From Trypanosoma brucei gambiense DAL972 (lineage: Eukaryota; Euglenozoa; Kinetoplastea; Trypanosomatida; Trypanosomatidae): a stretch of 64,000 bases of DNA. Location of the stretch: positions 1,550,001-1,614,000 of the forward strand of contig NC_026742.1 of assembly GCF_000210295.1 (NCBI RefSeq). The letters run 5' to 3'. Positions 1-11,200 of this stretch are shown piece after piece; positions within the stretch are counted from its first letter, which is position 1, and every line of letters starts with the position of its first letter. The notes below the pieces were generated by a model. It was not told the DNA's origin, ran no database searches, and saw only the letters and a program-made list of their open reading frames with translations. The position numbers and the translations under genes are program-made.

Positions 1-2
1 AT

Positions 3-2672
3 GCTACGGAGGTAAAACAGCGGTTGCATGGAGTTTTCTCAGCGCGGCGAAGCAAGGTTCCGCATCGCGCCGCGTCTGCAGGATTGGACGCACTTCAAGA
101 GAGCGAAGTCGTTGCCACGCGAAAGTCGCAAGATACGTTATCACTTGTGGCTGCTTTGCTGTCTGCTGATCGAATGGCGAACATTCTCGTTGTTGTCTCC
201 AAATACTACGAGCTGAGTCACGTCAGGTCGAGTGTTGAGGCCATTTTACGAGAAGAGGGAGAAGATACTCAAAGTGTTGGTGTACTTTTTGGGCAAACTT
301 TCGAGGGTAGCAAATCTACTCGCGCGTGGGTGATGACCGCGGATATGGCCCTCCTCTACATGACACAATTGGGGAGTCCCGCTCCCTTTACGCATGTAGT
401 TGTTCCTTGTTGCGTCGACACAACCTCGTCACTATCATGCTTTCTCAAGATGCTTGGTGGGTGGATGATGAGTAACACACCTCGCTCCCAGTCCGTGCGG
501 CTTGTTGTCACAACGGACTGCAGCAACGATGGTCATGTTGCTAGGACAATTGGTGTACCGAGAGTCAAGATTCTGGATGACAAAGTAATCCGCCTGCACG
601 AATTCTCGTACAATGAGGTGTGCGCTCTACTTGGAAAGCAAACCATGGAAATGGATAAGGATGCCGCGGGGAAATTCCCCAGCCCGCCGAAGCGACTTGT
701 TCACTACACCGCGGATGTCGCCGCTGAGCTTGTGCGTTATGTTGTTACTCACACCCCTACGGCACAGATCTTTTCTATATTTACCGCGGATGTTCGTGAA
801 GTACTTACCGCCCTGCAGGGGGCCAAAATTGAGGACTGCACCGTGTACTCTACGCTGAAAAGCGCTGCTGACAAGGTTGAAACGAAACATCGTGTGCACG
901 TCATAAATCATGTGAGTCATGCCTTGGATACCGAAAATGAATTCACAATGGTGCTAGACATGGGAACCATACGGCGTTCATCTGTACAACACAAGTCGGA
1001 GAGTTTCATAGCGGCCAGCACTACAGAATGGGAATCCAAAGCTGAGCAGGCCGAACGCAAGTCTATTCTTGGCGAAAACACCACTTGTTGCTACTTTGCC
1101 CTCTTTCAGGATGATGTCGGTGCCTCTTTCCAAGACGAAGCCCAGTTCCTTCCGGACATATTCAATGTGGAGAACGCCTTCGTGCAATGCGCACGACTGA
1201 ACCTTTCGGTATGTGAGGTGGGTCGCTTGTTACCCTCCGTTCCACGTGATGTTGTTGATCAAGTGATGCAGAAGGTCGCAGAAAAATGTATGATTTCGAC
1301 TCCGGACAGTCTTGACATCACGTTTCTTGGTGAAATAAAGTCACGACTGCCGGTTGAGATAGACGTTGCGTATTTGATAATGGGTGGTTGCAGCCTGGGG
1401 CTCGGAGAGGCAACACTTGTGGTTAGTGCAGTGATTGCGCTGCCCTTCCGATCTACTGCACCTCCTACCTACACCGTGAACCGTTGGACTGAGGCTACTC
1501 AGGAAAGTCGGAAGAGATGTGCTGGCGATATTGCATTATCTAGTGACCTTCTCGCTGATGCGTTCGTGTTTTTGGAGTGGCTTAGGCTCCGTACTACCAG
1601 TGCAGCGACAGCTGCCTTCCTTGAGGCGTTTCTTGTGCAGGAATTCAAGTTTGAAAAAATAGAGGGATTGATGAACCACATGAGAGATCAGTTGATGAAC
1701 TACGCGTTTTTGGATCGCCTGGATGACGTGGACACCGTAAATAAGGTTGCAGAATCCTTGAGGGAGAATGCATCGACGATGCTCATGTTGTTGTCTATGG
1801 CTCTCTCTCGTCGTGCGGCGTTTATTCGTGATGCGGGCCACATAAACGAGAAGGATCGTCACGCCTCCATGGTATTTGTGCGTACTTCTAAGCAGCTAGT
1901 GGTTCATCCATTTATCCCTTCAGGTACCAGATGGGAGACAGGCGGAATCGTGATCCCTGTGATTCTGAAGAACAGTACCACAATTCTGGGGGGAATGTTT
2001 TCCCTTGTGGACACTTCACTTTTCTTTGCATCTCTGCTACTACTTTACCCACAAATTGAATATTCCAGGCCGGTGACAACCGAAAGGGGCCGCGTAGTGT
2101 ACTTCGGCGTTGCGTGCAACTGGCAAATGAAGCGTTTCGTTGTTTCTATTGATGATGCAACACAAATTCTTGATTTCAGGGAGAACATCAACACAGCAAT
2201 AGGGTGCATGCGGGCGCTGCGTATGCTCCCCCACCCCATTTCAAAGACTAGGTTTGCCATAGCGCTGAAGGAACACGACCGCTTCTTTGACATGGAAAGA
2301 CTTCACAGAGAAACACAGCGCCGACTCCACAGTCTCGCCGCTGCTCTGAACGTACAGGAACACCAAGGTAGCTTTGAAACGTTCGCAAAGCATTACACCG
2401 CGCCGAAGGAAATAATTCCGTTCAATGATGTGGCGGCAACGGATGTATTGTTGCTTCGTCGCTTTGCCGACGGCACGCTATGGGACGAACAGCGGCCTTC
2501 GCCGCAAAGCGCACCGGCAATTGGGTCAAGTCCCCAAAAATCAGCAGTATTAACTCCCTTCGATACCGCTATCCCTGCACCGTACGACGATGACGACGAT
2601 GACGTGCAAATCATCCAAAACTCCTACTTTATGCTGCATGGACCACTCATTGAGGATGATGACGATGATTAA
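3..2672 (+). CDS. Degenerate DExH-box RNA helicase-like protein (5' partial)
   Basis: The frame is already open at the first bases of the window, so the true start lies upstream; 889 residues are visible. The pattern follows DEAH/RHA helicases. A segment around nt 385-445 (THVVVPCCVDTTSS) sits where THVIVDEVHE is expected. RLVVTTD (about nt 499-520) replaces the SAT motif. A core-2-like part follows at nt 690-1110, with VHVINHVSHALDTEN in the place of motif V and AEQAERKSI at the motif VI position. A helical HA2/OB-like tail follows. The DEAH, SAT and QRxGRAGR residues all appear lost, so the visible part should not hydrolyse ATP; it may serve as a scaffold in an RNP. The C-terminus is very acidic, with runs of Asp. 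The family assignment is an inference from motif order. Cellular location and target are unknown. Confidence 0.6.
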   Translation, partial: ATEVKQRLHGVFSARRSKVPHRAASAGLDALQESEVVATRKSQDTLSLVAALLSADRMANILVVVSKYYELSHVRSSVEAILREEGEDTQSVGVLFGQTFEGSKSTRAWVMTADMALLYMTQLGSPAPFTHVVVPCCVDTTSSLSCFLKMLGGWMMSNTPRSQSVRLVVTTDCSNDGHVARTIGVPRVKILDDKVIRLHEFSYNEVCALLGKQTMEMDKDAAGKFPSPPKRLVHYTADVAAELVRYVVTHTPTAQIFSIFTADVREVLTALQGAKIEDCTVYSTLKSAADKVETKHRVHVINHVSHALDTENEFTMVLDMGTIRRSSVQHKSESFIAASTTEWESKAEQAERKSILGENTTCCYFALFQDDVGASFQDEAQFLPDIFNVENAFVQCARLNLSVCEVGRLLPSVPRDVVDQVMQKVAEKCMISTPDSLDITFLGEIKSRLPVEIDVAYLIMGGCSLGLGEATLVVSAVIALPFRSTAPPTYTVNRWTEATQESRKRCAGDIALSSDLLADAFVFLEWLRLRTTSAATAAFLEAFLVQEFKFEKIEGLMNHMRDQLMNYAFLDRLDDVDTVNKVAESLRENASTMLMLLSMALSRRAAFIRDAGHINEKDRHASMVFVRTSKQLVVHPFIPSGTRWETGGIVIPVILKNSTTILGGMFSLVDTSLFFASLLLLYPQIEYSRPVTTERGRVVYFGVACNWQMKRFVVSIDDATQILDFRENINTAIGCMRALRMLPHPISKTRFAIALKEHDRFFDMERLHRETQRRLHSLAAALNVQEHQGSFETFAKHYTAPKEIIPFNDVAATDVLLLRRFADGTLWDEQRPSPQSAPAIGSSPQKSAVLTPFDTAIPAPYDDDDDDVQIIQNSYFMLHGPLIEDDDDD

Positions 2673-4219
2673 AGTTGAGGACGTTTCCGTGTGGATCCTT
2701 TTGCAACGTTGTTGCTCAAGCTTTTGGGGATACATAGACTTGCAGACACCTCCTCTGTTTCCCTTCCGCGCAATCTTTGTAGCTGGCACTTCTGCGACCA
2801 CATCAATAGGTGATGTAAAAAGGGGTACACGGGATGAATATACAAATGTCTCTGAAGTCAGAGAGGTGCTGAGGGGCTGGTGCAGAGGGATCAGGGACTA
2901 TGAAAGAGTGTGGTCCCGGCGATGAGCAGAAGGATAAAAATGAGGAATGTGAGTGTTATTGATTGATGATGAATGTGTTGTTGTTGAGGCAGAGGGGAGA
3001 AGAGCGGGGTAGATGTTACAGGAATTTGAAAGAAGGAAGGGGGAGGAGCGTGAGAGCGTGACTGATTTGATATTGTGGAATATGCGCTGTGTCGTGGGTA
3101 TATTCGTGTGTGTGTATGTGTGTTTGCTTGTGCGTTGGGTGGAAGGGGAGCAAGAGGGGTGATTTGTTGAGGTGACGCCTCTGAGTGTGCGGATGTTTTG
3201 CGGCACTGGTAAAAAAGTCCACAAACGGGCGTATCGTTTTCTTTTTTTCTTATTTATTCCTTGTTCGGTCTCTCCTACTGGGTTGCGACTCCAAGGGCGA
3301 GAAGATATACGGAAAAAAAGAATGCCAACTCAAAAAGGTTGAATATTTAAGTTTCTTTATGTATATACGTCCCTTGATTTTCGCACGTTTTGATGCATCA
3401 GTCAATTACCGTCGTTTGGGGGGTTCTCCTTTATTTTGGAGATTGCACCACATGAGGGTTGAGGTGCCTGGAGTGTATCGTCCGAATAGCCCCTTACGTC
3501 CCCTAGGCATTTTGTTACCCCTCCTTTTTTTAAAGTGACGCATTGTTGAAACTCTACTTACACGGATCAAGCGCCCGCTCATCTCGTTCTCTCCTCTTTC
3601 TTTTTGTTAACCGTTTTACTTCTCTGCTCGTACTCTGTCCTTCGATTTTTAAAAATCCCCCACCGCTGGGTTTTTTTCCGTCTGACATTTCAATGAGGCC
3701 ACTTGTTATTGTCTAAGGCGCTTGCGATTCTCTATGCTTTGTGTGCATGTCCCTTATATCACTGCTGTGCCTTTGCAACTGTCTCTCTCTCTCTACTACC
3801 TTTTCTTTTCTGCACTGTTCCATTTTACCAAACTTCTACCGTAAGCGATCTTCGTAGTTGAGTACTTCACGTACGCAACACGGGGGGTACGCATATATCC
3901 AACAGCCACTTTGAATAAGGCGTTAGGGAGGGAGACATTACAAGTGGTAAGTGTAAAGGGTTTAGAAACTCCTGAAGGGGGACTGGAGAAATCCGTCTGC
4001 GTCGGCTCTTAGCCCCTCTGTCACTTTGAAAGCGAACTACTCTGACACCTTTTAGGAGAGGGAACACACAACTTACCATTCAGGCATTACGCTCACACTC
4101 TTCCACCGACAAATCCACACAAAGTGAGTTGACATTACGTTAACAGAAAGTAGGGGGTATAGGTGGTGCTGCATACCCGAACCTGTTCTTTGAATGATAG
4201 TTTAGTGTGAACCCGTACG
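2673..4219. other. Intergenic region, 3' UTR plus 5' UTR
   Basis: No gene is supported here. The first half is GT/GA-rich. The second half has pyrimidine tracts near 3233-3285, 3585-3625 and 3781-3835 that could direct trans-splicing of the next gene. The open frames present are short, low in complexity and do not look like proteins. Confidence 0.6.
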
Positions 4220-4771
4220 ATGAGTTACCTACCCGACGCGGAGATTGACGCACTCATTCGTGAGGACGAGGAGCGGCGCGCCGGCCGCGGCAACATTTCC
4301 ATAGCCGAGCTATTTAGTGTGCCAACGCCACCGGCTGTGAAGCCACCGACTCCACCACCTCCGAAGAAGAAGTTAAGAGGCCTCATCTGTGAAATGCTAC
4401 CAGTAGAGGATGAGGAGTTTTTATGTGATGAATACGATGAACTGGCCCGTTCCCCCAATGATATGGACAGGTGGGTGGGACATCATCGGGATCCTCCTCC
4501 ACCGCACTACAGTGGCCCGGTGCTGACTCTTAAGTCATGGGGGCCGTACACCCGTTTTGAAGTTTTGTCGAGCCTTCCCCCGGTGCCACCACGATTCGAT
4601 GGAAAGAAGAAGGTTTGTAATCGAAGTCGGCATTACCCTAGACCCGCCCTTCCAAAGTGTAATAAATCTTTAGACCAGAAAAAACAGTCTAATTCTTTGT
4701 GGTTGTGGAAGCGTAGCATGGGTTTTCTTAGCGAAGAGAATCGGTCAACTGGTGTGACTGGAAATCAGTAG
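4220..4771 (+). CDS. Hypothetical proline-rich protein, 183 aa
   Basis: I do not recognise a family. The start is the first ATG of the frame. Residues 1-32 are charged and probably helical (DAEIDALIREDEERR). Residues 38-53 are proline-rich and end in a lysine cluster (PPTPPPPKKK). An acidic stretch follows at about residues 60-80, then a segment with DPPPPHYSGP. The C-terminal 50 residues are basic. There is no signal peptide or membrane segment. Codon use and the solid frame between two pyrimidine-rich spacers suggest a real gene. It could be a short linear-motif or scaffold protein, but nothing in the sequence fixes a function. Confidence 0.7.
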   Translation: MSYLPDAEIDALIREDEERRAGRGNISIAELFSVPTPPAVKPPTPPPPKKKLRGLICEMLPVEDEEFLCDEYDELARSPNDMDRWVGHHRDPPPPHYSGPVLTLKSWGPYTRFEVLSSLPPVPPRFDGKKKVCNRSRHYPRPALPKCNKSLDQKKQSNSLWLWKRSMGFLSEENRSTGVTGNQ

Positions 4772-5200
4772 TAATCGATTATTCTGTGTGAGTTTTACGC
4801 CGCGTGTGCTATGTACTACTATTTTGTTCTTCTGTAGGTGATGTGATTTTGCATCCTTTTGTTTGCTTGCTCTTCTACGCCCAATTCCTGCTTTCCTTAT
4901 TCCACTCTTATATATGTGAGTGACGTTGCGGAATGCGCTAATATCGGTGGGGCCATTTTATTTCGTGATATCTGTCATGGATTCTCTAGTGCTGCAGCTC
5001 CTCTACGTCGATTTCCCCCTTTTTTGTTGTTCTTTTCCTTTGCATCTCCTTCTAACCGGAACTACCAAAACATGAATGTTTTGTGCTTGTGTGTCTAATA
5101 TACGCTTGGAAAATGGTCAAATGCATTTACAATATAGATATACTGGGCGCATTTGTCCCAATATTTCAAAGTGGTGAGAAAGAGGTTTAAAAGTTAACGT
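4772..5200. other. Intergenic region with trans-splicing signals
   Basis: It holds a pyrimidine tract at about 5016-5053. The first downstream AG, at 5136-5137, is a plausible spliced-leader acceptor for the THADA-like gene and would leave a 5' UTR of about 65 nt. Nothing else is seen. Confidence 0.5.
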
Positions 5201-8200
5201 ATGTCGAACGAGTACACGACGGCTGCAAGATTGCAACAACATCATCTTTCATCGGGTAGCGCCAGCATGGACATGTGTGTTTACTCGAAATTGTTGGAGG
5301 GGTCCTCGACAATTCTGCAGGCAATCAACGCATTAACGCCACTGGCCCCGAAGGCAGCAAACATTGTTGAACGCGAGATCGTAAATTTTATGCGTGCGGC
5401 GACGCCCGAGCACCGCGTTCGATGTATATCGCAAATAACGGGTGCGCTTCGTGAACCAGCATTCTACAATCAGCGTCATAAGAGGGGGTGTGCCACCTTT
5501 CTGCATAAACTTGCGGTACATTTTGTGTTTCCGCTTCTGTTGCACTCTTCCGTGCGGTATCTTCACCGAGCCCTTGCCACCCTTGTCCGCACGGTGTACG
5601 TCGTGAGTGAGGATCTTGAGTTGTGTTTTCAAGAGGCATTTGTTACCGCGCACATAAAGCCTTGGTTTCGCGACGGGTGCCGCCCTAGTTTGTTGCAGCA
5701 TCTTGACTCCACCGAACTGTCCCTGTTGAAGGATCCCATTATGAACTGGGTAAACTGCATAGATGGCACAATGTGTGTTGCCGTTCCGCTCTTTCCAGCA
5801 GTGTTTGCTAACACATTTTTCGACGTTGTTCCGCTTCTGGGCGACAGCCTGCAGTGGATGGTAGACAATGCCTGCGCTGGATGTTCCCAGTCAGAATGTG
5901 GAAAAGGCAACGGCGGCATGCTTCTGGGCGAAGATTTGTCGTATGTCCGCTATGGTATCCGTGTTGTAACGACATATGTTCATAAATTTCTTCATCTTCT
6001 AGGTGATGTCCTGCATGAAGGGGAGGAACAAAAGGTGGCTGAGGTGCAGGAGGATATATGCAAACTTTTCTCTTCTTCCTTGAGGATGCTTTCATCGGCA
6101 GTATTTCCAAAAGATGTTCTTAACGGTGCTGGACTCCTTGTATCCTCGCTTTTGACAATCCGCACGTGCGACGCATCGTTTTTACTTGAGATCTGTCGCT
6201 ACTGCGGCGCCAGTGAAGTCCGTAAGGAGTCGAACTTCACTTCGGTTGCTGACGACGATGGTTGTAGCAAACGATGGACGGAAGAGTACGTTAGGGAGTT
6301 TGTGCAACTTGTGTGTTCCAGTGACCCTCAGCATGAAATATTGCAACGCTCCTTTTCACGAGACTCGTTGCGCCGAATATTCTATTCGTTCACTGCAAAT
6401 GGTCGTTTCGCCTTGATGAAGGGTTTACTTGCGCATTTATCGACCCCTCTGCGCGGTAACATTGGTTCTGTTGGTGTGCTGCTGAAACCTGTTGTCCCTT
6501 TATTGGACAATCTCAGTTCCTATGCCGCCAGTGGGCGGCCCTTGGTTGCGGTGTACGACGTCATAATTCCAGCTGCTATTTCTTATTGCTCCGCCCTCCA
6601 TGTCCCAGACACGCGCTTCATGGCCATTCAAACTATAGATTCTGTTGTTCGACACCTTTCTTCTGTGTTTACATGCATTGCTGACCTACTCGAAACCACG
6701 CTTGAAGAAAGCGTCGTCGAAGGCACGACGCGTGTAGTGAAGAGGGGCGTGCAGCGTGCTGGCGGAGTTGGGTTACTGATTGAAACTGATTGCAAGGCAC
6801 TAAGCGCACTGTGCGCAAATACTTCTGGACTTATGCGAGCGCTAGGCGAAGCAACAGAGGTAATCATGGGGATGTGGGACGACAGTACACAGCATGTGGC
6901 CGGGCCGCTATATGGAGCATACAGCGAAATACTTGCTGTCCATTCCTCTGTTAGACGTTGCAAAACCCTTTTGTCGCAAGGTTCTGGTGTACCAAACCAG
7001 GAAGTCGATGCACTGGATGTTGCGGAGACCCTACATGTAATTCTGCCAATACCCAATGAAAGGAGAGGTAAGTACCACGCACTTTTGGCCCTTCTTGACG
7101 TTGTGCAGGTACCTCAGTTTCTCTTGGAGCTGCGTAAACATCGTGCTAAATGCAGCAAAGAAGGCGCTGCTGATTATTGTTCTGCAGTGACGCCCGATGA
7201 TGTTTCAGAAGTTGATGCGCTCTGCGAATTCAGCAGAATGCTTCTTGGTGGTGCAATAAATCCCAAGGTAGGGAGCGCTGCTGGTGAAGTTTTTGCGAAA
7301 ACGGCCAATTATATTCGTCTTTCGAGCGGTACTGAAACAGAAACTGAAAAACTGTTTTTGGGGGGTGTCATTGAGCCGTTGTTAAAGTCAATTGTGGTTC
7401 CCGGATATTGTGCACCTTTGCACGTCGAAGATGCGACACGTATCTCAAACATTGTGACACACATGATCTCTCCGTGTCTGAAACGTGACGAGTCATACCT
7501 CCCAACCCTGTTGTCGCGTTTAGCAACGATGGTCGAAAGCGGGGATTGCTATTTCCGGCTGGGTCAAAGTATTGTTGAAATTTTACACCGTGCTCGTGTT
7601 GCTGGCAGGGATGTGAGCACTTATATTCATCCCAGAAGTCGCCTTTTCAAGGTTGTCCTCTCGAGTCTACAATCACATTCAAGCGAACTTCGTTATACCG
7701 CATTGGGTCTGTGCGTGCTCACCATGAAGAAGGCCGAGCCTGTGCATTACTGGCAGTGTCGCCTCATGGAATGGTACATTAGTACTAATATGCACTCGGG
7801 AGGTGATTCGGCGGCCATGCGTAACCTTTTAGAAGTATACAAAAAATGGGCTCAGCGACTGGTTGACAGTTGTGCGAGCAAGTGCAGCAATCGTCGCAGG
7901 AAGGCAGAAGGGAACGAAGCGAGCGATCAGTATAGAGAGCTTGTCACCAAACACTTCGTTCGAACCGTGTCGTACATTGCACCGCACATTGGTGAGTCTG
8001 TAGAGTGGTGCCGCAATCTTTCGCTTGAACGACGCGTGACAGCGATGATGATATACTCATGCCTCCTCCGAAACTCCACTGAAGTTTTCACAGATACACA
8101 ACTTCACGAACTTCAGAAGCAGTTACTTCCCGAAACCCTTGTCGAAGGCTTGCTAGAGTGTCTGTCATCAGGTTGGGTGAAAGCACGCGAGTGTGCGTTT

Positions 8201-11200
8201 GGCATCCTTCAAACGTATTGCAAGTATGCTGCCAGCGCTGTATTTTCTGAGAGCCGCTTGGGTAACCCGGTGGCGGCTAGTGATGCGAAGGCAGGTCTTT
8301 CCCATGCTCGCACGTACAAAAAGGCGGAAGGTGAGGTGTTGCGATATGTATTGGCCACATATTTCACACCCGCTGCTAGGAAAGCGGCATCCGAGGACCC
8401 ACAACGAGAGTGCAAACGGCGGCTGGAATTAGTAAAACTCGAGATTGCTGCACTTCACGGCAAATTTGTCGGACTATGCCAATTGGGTACTAAGAAGGCA
8501 TACGAACTTGTCAAACTTCATCCATTTCACGGTTCTCTTTCGCTTTGTGCAGCATTGCTATCAAATGTCAAGGAGGTATGTACCACTGCTGACGGACTGC
8601 AAGAGTCGTGTAACCAGATGCTTCTGTGCTGCAATCAGGCTCTACAGAATTGTTCCCTACTTGTTGGGGGGGAGGCCAGCGGCTCTGCAAATGAAGGTGA
8701 TGTGGACGTGGACTGTCGCGGGCACGCATTCGACAAAGGGAACCCTTGCGAGGAGGCGAGTATGCGTGCGGTTGTGAACAACACATGGCTCTGTATCCGC
8801 ACAGCCGCCGCCGCAGTTGAGCGTGTCGTGGCTCTTGTCAGCATTGACAGTCTCGACTTCAAGGTTGTTCGTGGGGTGTGTTACGTGCTCGTGGAGTCTC
8901 TCCTTCGGACTAAGCACAATGGTGTGATGCGTGCGGTGCGTGGAGCACTGAAAACGATTGCTGTTGCCCTTCTTCGCTCGCGGGATGTAACCTGCCATAC
9001 TCTCCCTTCTGAGATTCTGGAGTTTCTGTTGGGACCAGATGGCGTCACCTCCGTAAGTGTAGCGCGCATGCTGCGGCGCAGCCAAGGGTTGCCACATGCC
9101 CTGCTTGCTGTGCTTGAGGCGGAAGACATAGGCGTTCCTGCTACCCTCTTTCCCCAAGCTATGAAGAGGCTTCTTCATGTGGCAACCAATGCACATAGCA
9201 ACGAGGGCGGCCCAGATTTGTGCCCCCCAAATGGTAATGATGAGCGGCGGACGCCCGAAGCTGATGGGGAGATTCGTCGTAGCCAGCGTTCAAACGCTCT
9301 GAACGTTTTGAAGTTTATATTTGAAAACAAATCATTTGCATCGCGCTCCGTGTCACACCTTGAAGATGCATTTTGGATAGCGGCGTCCGGGTTCGATGAT
9401 CCCAGTTGGGGCATACGGAACAGTTCACTGATGCTCTTTTCAGCTGTACTCCCCCGTTTCGTTGGCGAGCATCCCTCTACCGGTGGTGTAGGAGTGAACA
9501 CCTCTCTCCACGACATTGCTATTCGTGCTCCCCGCGCAGTGGCCTTTGCGTACGAGGAGTTGGTTAAGAGCTTCACGAACCCCTCACCGAGCTTGGGAGC
9601 GTTTCCACTTCTGCAGATGCTTTCTATGCTAGCTCCCGATCCCCCTCATGTTATCACAAAGGCAACTACGGTAAACCTGGAGGGAAATGAACAAGAGCAA
9701 CCTGACTCACAGCGCATCGTGAATGCAGTGGTACGCTGTGGTTCTTCAAGGAATCTCATGATTCGTGCTGCCTGCAGTGTCGCACTGACATCGCTTGTGC
9801 CACCGACTAACCTTGAGGGATTGTTTGCAGAGTTTTGTTCAGCGCTGTCTGCATCACGAACCGCAGCGAACGCCTTACACGGCGTGCTGCTGCACCTTCA
9901 GCAGTTTCATACTTTCTACGTTGGAACGCTTCGTCGTCACGTGAAACCAAGGGCACTGAGCAGCAGTGTGACACCCACTGTGCAACTGCTTGTTAGCCGC
10001 CTTACTGTAGAGGGCCTTACTATTTCTCAGGGGAATTCTGCGCAGGAACCGGTGCTGTCACGGGCTTGTGTCCGCTGTCCAACAATAGCCGCCACCTTCT
10101 TTAGTGTCGCATCTGATGCACTATACCATGCAACAGTTGGTATGAAGGGCATTCAAAAAAAAGATATCACCGATTCCGTCTGGTCGCTGGTGAACATTGG
10201 TGTTTCGACGCTACACTCTATACTGTGTACCGCCACCCCGCTGTACAGCCTTTCGCGCGCCTACCATGCGGCTGTTATGGAAAATACCACCCTTTTTGCA
10301 CTGCTCGCTGTGCATTATCTGTCGGATATCACCACCCATCATGGAACACATGACGCATTATGGGTTGCGTTGCGCGATGTTTTCGCTTGCGAGGCGAGCA
10401 AAATAATCATGTCTCACACCATGAACCACATAAGCTACCTAATGTCGAAGAATTGGTGGTCGAGTGAGATATCGGTTGGCGTTGTGAAGCAATTTGCTGT
10501 ACGTATGAAGTGCGATCTTGTACACGCGGCTTTAACGATGCTGCGGGAGAGCCTCGGCGACAACAGACATGTGAAAGGTCTGTCGTGCTTGGAGCTGTTA
10601 CGTATGCAGTCTCAGTTGGAGTTTGTTGTTACCATGAGTAAGGAGGGGCTCATGTGTCTAGAGGCGCACAGTGAATTATTTGACGCGGTAGAGGACCTAC
10701 TTCTACGGCGCATGAACCCCAGTGCTAAGCATTTTCTGCGCAATGCAGATGTGCATAGTTGGGCTATTCGCTTTCTTGGTCTCCGTTGTACTTGTCATAT
10801 GCCACACAACGAAGCCGTCTTGGAGATCATTACACATTACTGTTTTCCCACAGTGAATGTACAGACGCGATTAGCGGTAGTGGATTCACTGAATGATAGT
10901 TTCTTGGCGGGTGTCGTAACAAGCCCCGCTGCCGCCGCTACTACTTCTACATTTACTAAGCAGCGATCTGTTTACCTCCTTGTTTTGCTTCAGCTCCTGT
11001 TCGACGACGCCTATGATGTGCGCACTGCTGCTTGCCGTGTCGTCTCACGTCTCGTATTGGCGGCGGCTTTGCCACTTGACCACACAAGTTGTGTGATCGC
11101 TCTCGTGTCGCTTCTTCGCTCGTATTGTTCCACTGGGGAGTTGTCACCGGTGATGGTAAAGCAATATCTTCTAAAGAATACGGAATGCTGTCTTTCCGGC

